In this document: piece by piece, positions 5,480-5,570 of the stretch
How positions within the stretch are numbered: the first letter of the stretch is position 1
How the letters are laid out: each line of letters begins with the position of its first letter
NCBI GenBank assembly: GCA_020061685.1
Contig: JAGUXU010000070.1
Coordinates: 1-5,570 of the forward strand
DNA: 5,570 nucleotides
Reading direction: 5' to 3'
Source: Candidatus Omnitrophota bacterium
Lineage (GTDB): Bacteria; Omnitrophota; Gorgyraeia; Pluralincolimonadales; Pluralincolimonadaceae
Program-made: the position numbers and the translations under genes
Notes under the pieces: model-generated
Told to the model about the DNA's origin: nothing
The model's input: the letters and a program-made list of their open reading frames with translations, nothing else
The model's database searches: none

Positions 5480-5504
5480 CCCGAGGAGCGAAGCGACGAG
5501 GGGC
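5480..5504. repeat. GAGCGAAGCGA-type short motif, possible dispersed repeat
   Basis: A purine-rich element from CCCGAGG to CGAGGGGC, containing the tandem pentamer AGCGA-AGCGA (5487-5496) and flanked by CCC/GGG. It is non-coding and compositionally unlike the AT-rich bases on both sides. Only one copy is visible here, so calling it a repeat rests on its look alone. Confidence 0.3.
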
Positions 5505-5544
5505 ATTTACCCTCTATCGAGTTAAGCAGATTTAGGTTTAAGAC

Positions 5545-5570
5545 ATGCATAAAACAATATCAATCCTCTC
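5545..5570 (+). CDS. Possible start of a further gene, cut by the right edge
   Basis: An ATG at 5545 opens a frame with no stop to the window end (MHKTISIL...). The short basic then hydrophobic run could be the start of a signal peptide. Only a weak TTTAGG (5531-5536) lies at ribosome-site distance, and eight codons are too few to judge. Bases 5505-5544 show nothing else. Confidence 0.2.

Noticed and set aside
5303..5506. Minus-strand reading frame of 67 codons with GAGGDRTPDLLSAIQALSQL
   Set aside because: It is the antisense translation of the tRNA-Ala gene, a well-known source of false protein annotations, and has no ribosome site of note.
1..5570. CRISPR array, transposase or phage genes
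   Set aside because: No regularly spaced direct repeats, transposase or integrase motifs or phage-type genes are visible on either strand.

Overview
The window holds one dense plus-strand operon of eight genes (about bases 2-5271), then a structured 97-base spacer, a tRNA-Ala(CGC) gene and a non-coding 3' flank with repeat-like features. The operon encodes ExbB, ExbD and TonB homologues, which act between an inner and an outer membrane, so the host is a diderm (Gram-negative type) bacterium. Moderate GC, frequent ATA (Ile) and AGG (Arg) codons, head-to-tail overlapping genes and the general style suggest an uncultivated lineage such as Omnitrophota or a neighbouring PVC or deltaproteobacterial-type group. 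That placement is an impression, not a demonstrated assignment.

Layout: (1) 2-1918, the 3' part of a very long TPR solenoid protein, cut by the left edge; (2) 1920-2543, ExbB/TolQ proton-channel subunit; (3) 2544-2954, ExbD/TolR-like subunit with Asn where the transmembrane Asp is expected; (4) 2897-3685, TonB-like energy transducer overlapping exbD by 58 bases; (5) 3682-3939, small membrane-anchored zinc-ribbon protein of unknown function; (6) 3936-4133, DUF2582-type winged-helix protein; (7) 4133-4447, CutA1 family protein; (8) 4444-5271, secreted TPR protein. Every junction from gene 1 to gene 8 is a 1-base gap, an abutment or an overlap, so the genes are almost certainly co-transcribed and translationally coupled.

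Working picture (inference): ExbB/ExbD/TonB form an inner-membrane energy-transducing machine. The TPR proteins at both ends of the operon are probably periplasmic or envelope-associated scaffolds for it. The zinc-ribbon, winged-helix and CutA genes may be functionally linked or simply share the transcript. No TonB-dependent receptor, TolB or Pal is present, so the cargo or role of the machine cannot be read from this window.

After the operon, 5272-5368 has several short inverted repeats but no gene. The tRNA (5369-5444) is complete with encoded CCA. The last 126 bases contain a perfect 10-bp inverted repeat overlapping the tRNA 3' end, a GAGCGAAGCGA-type motif, and possibly the first codons of another gene at 5545.
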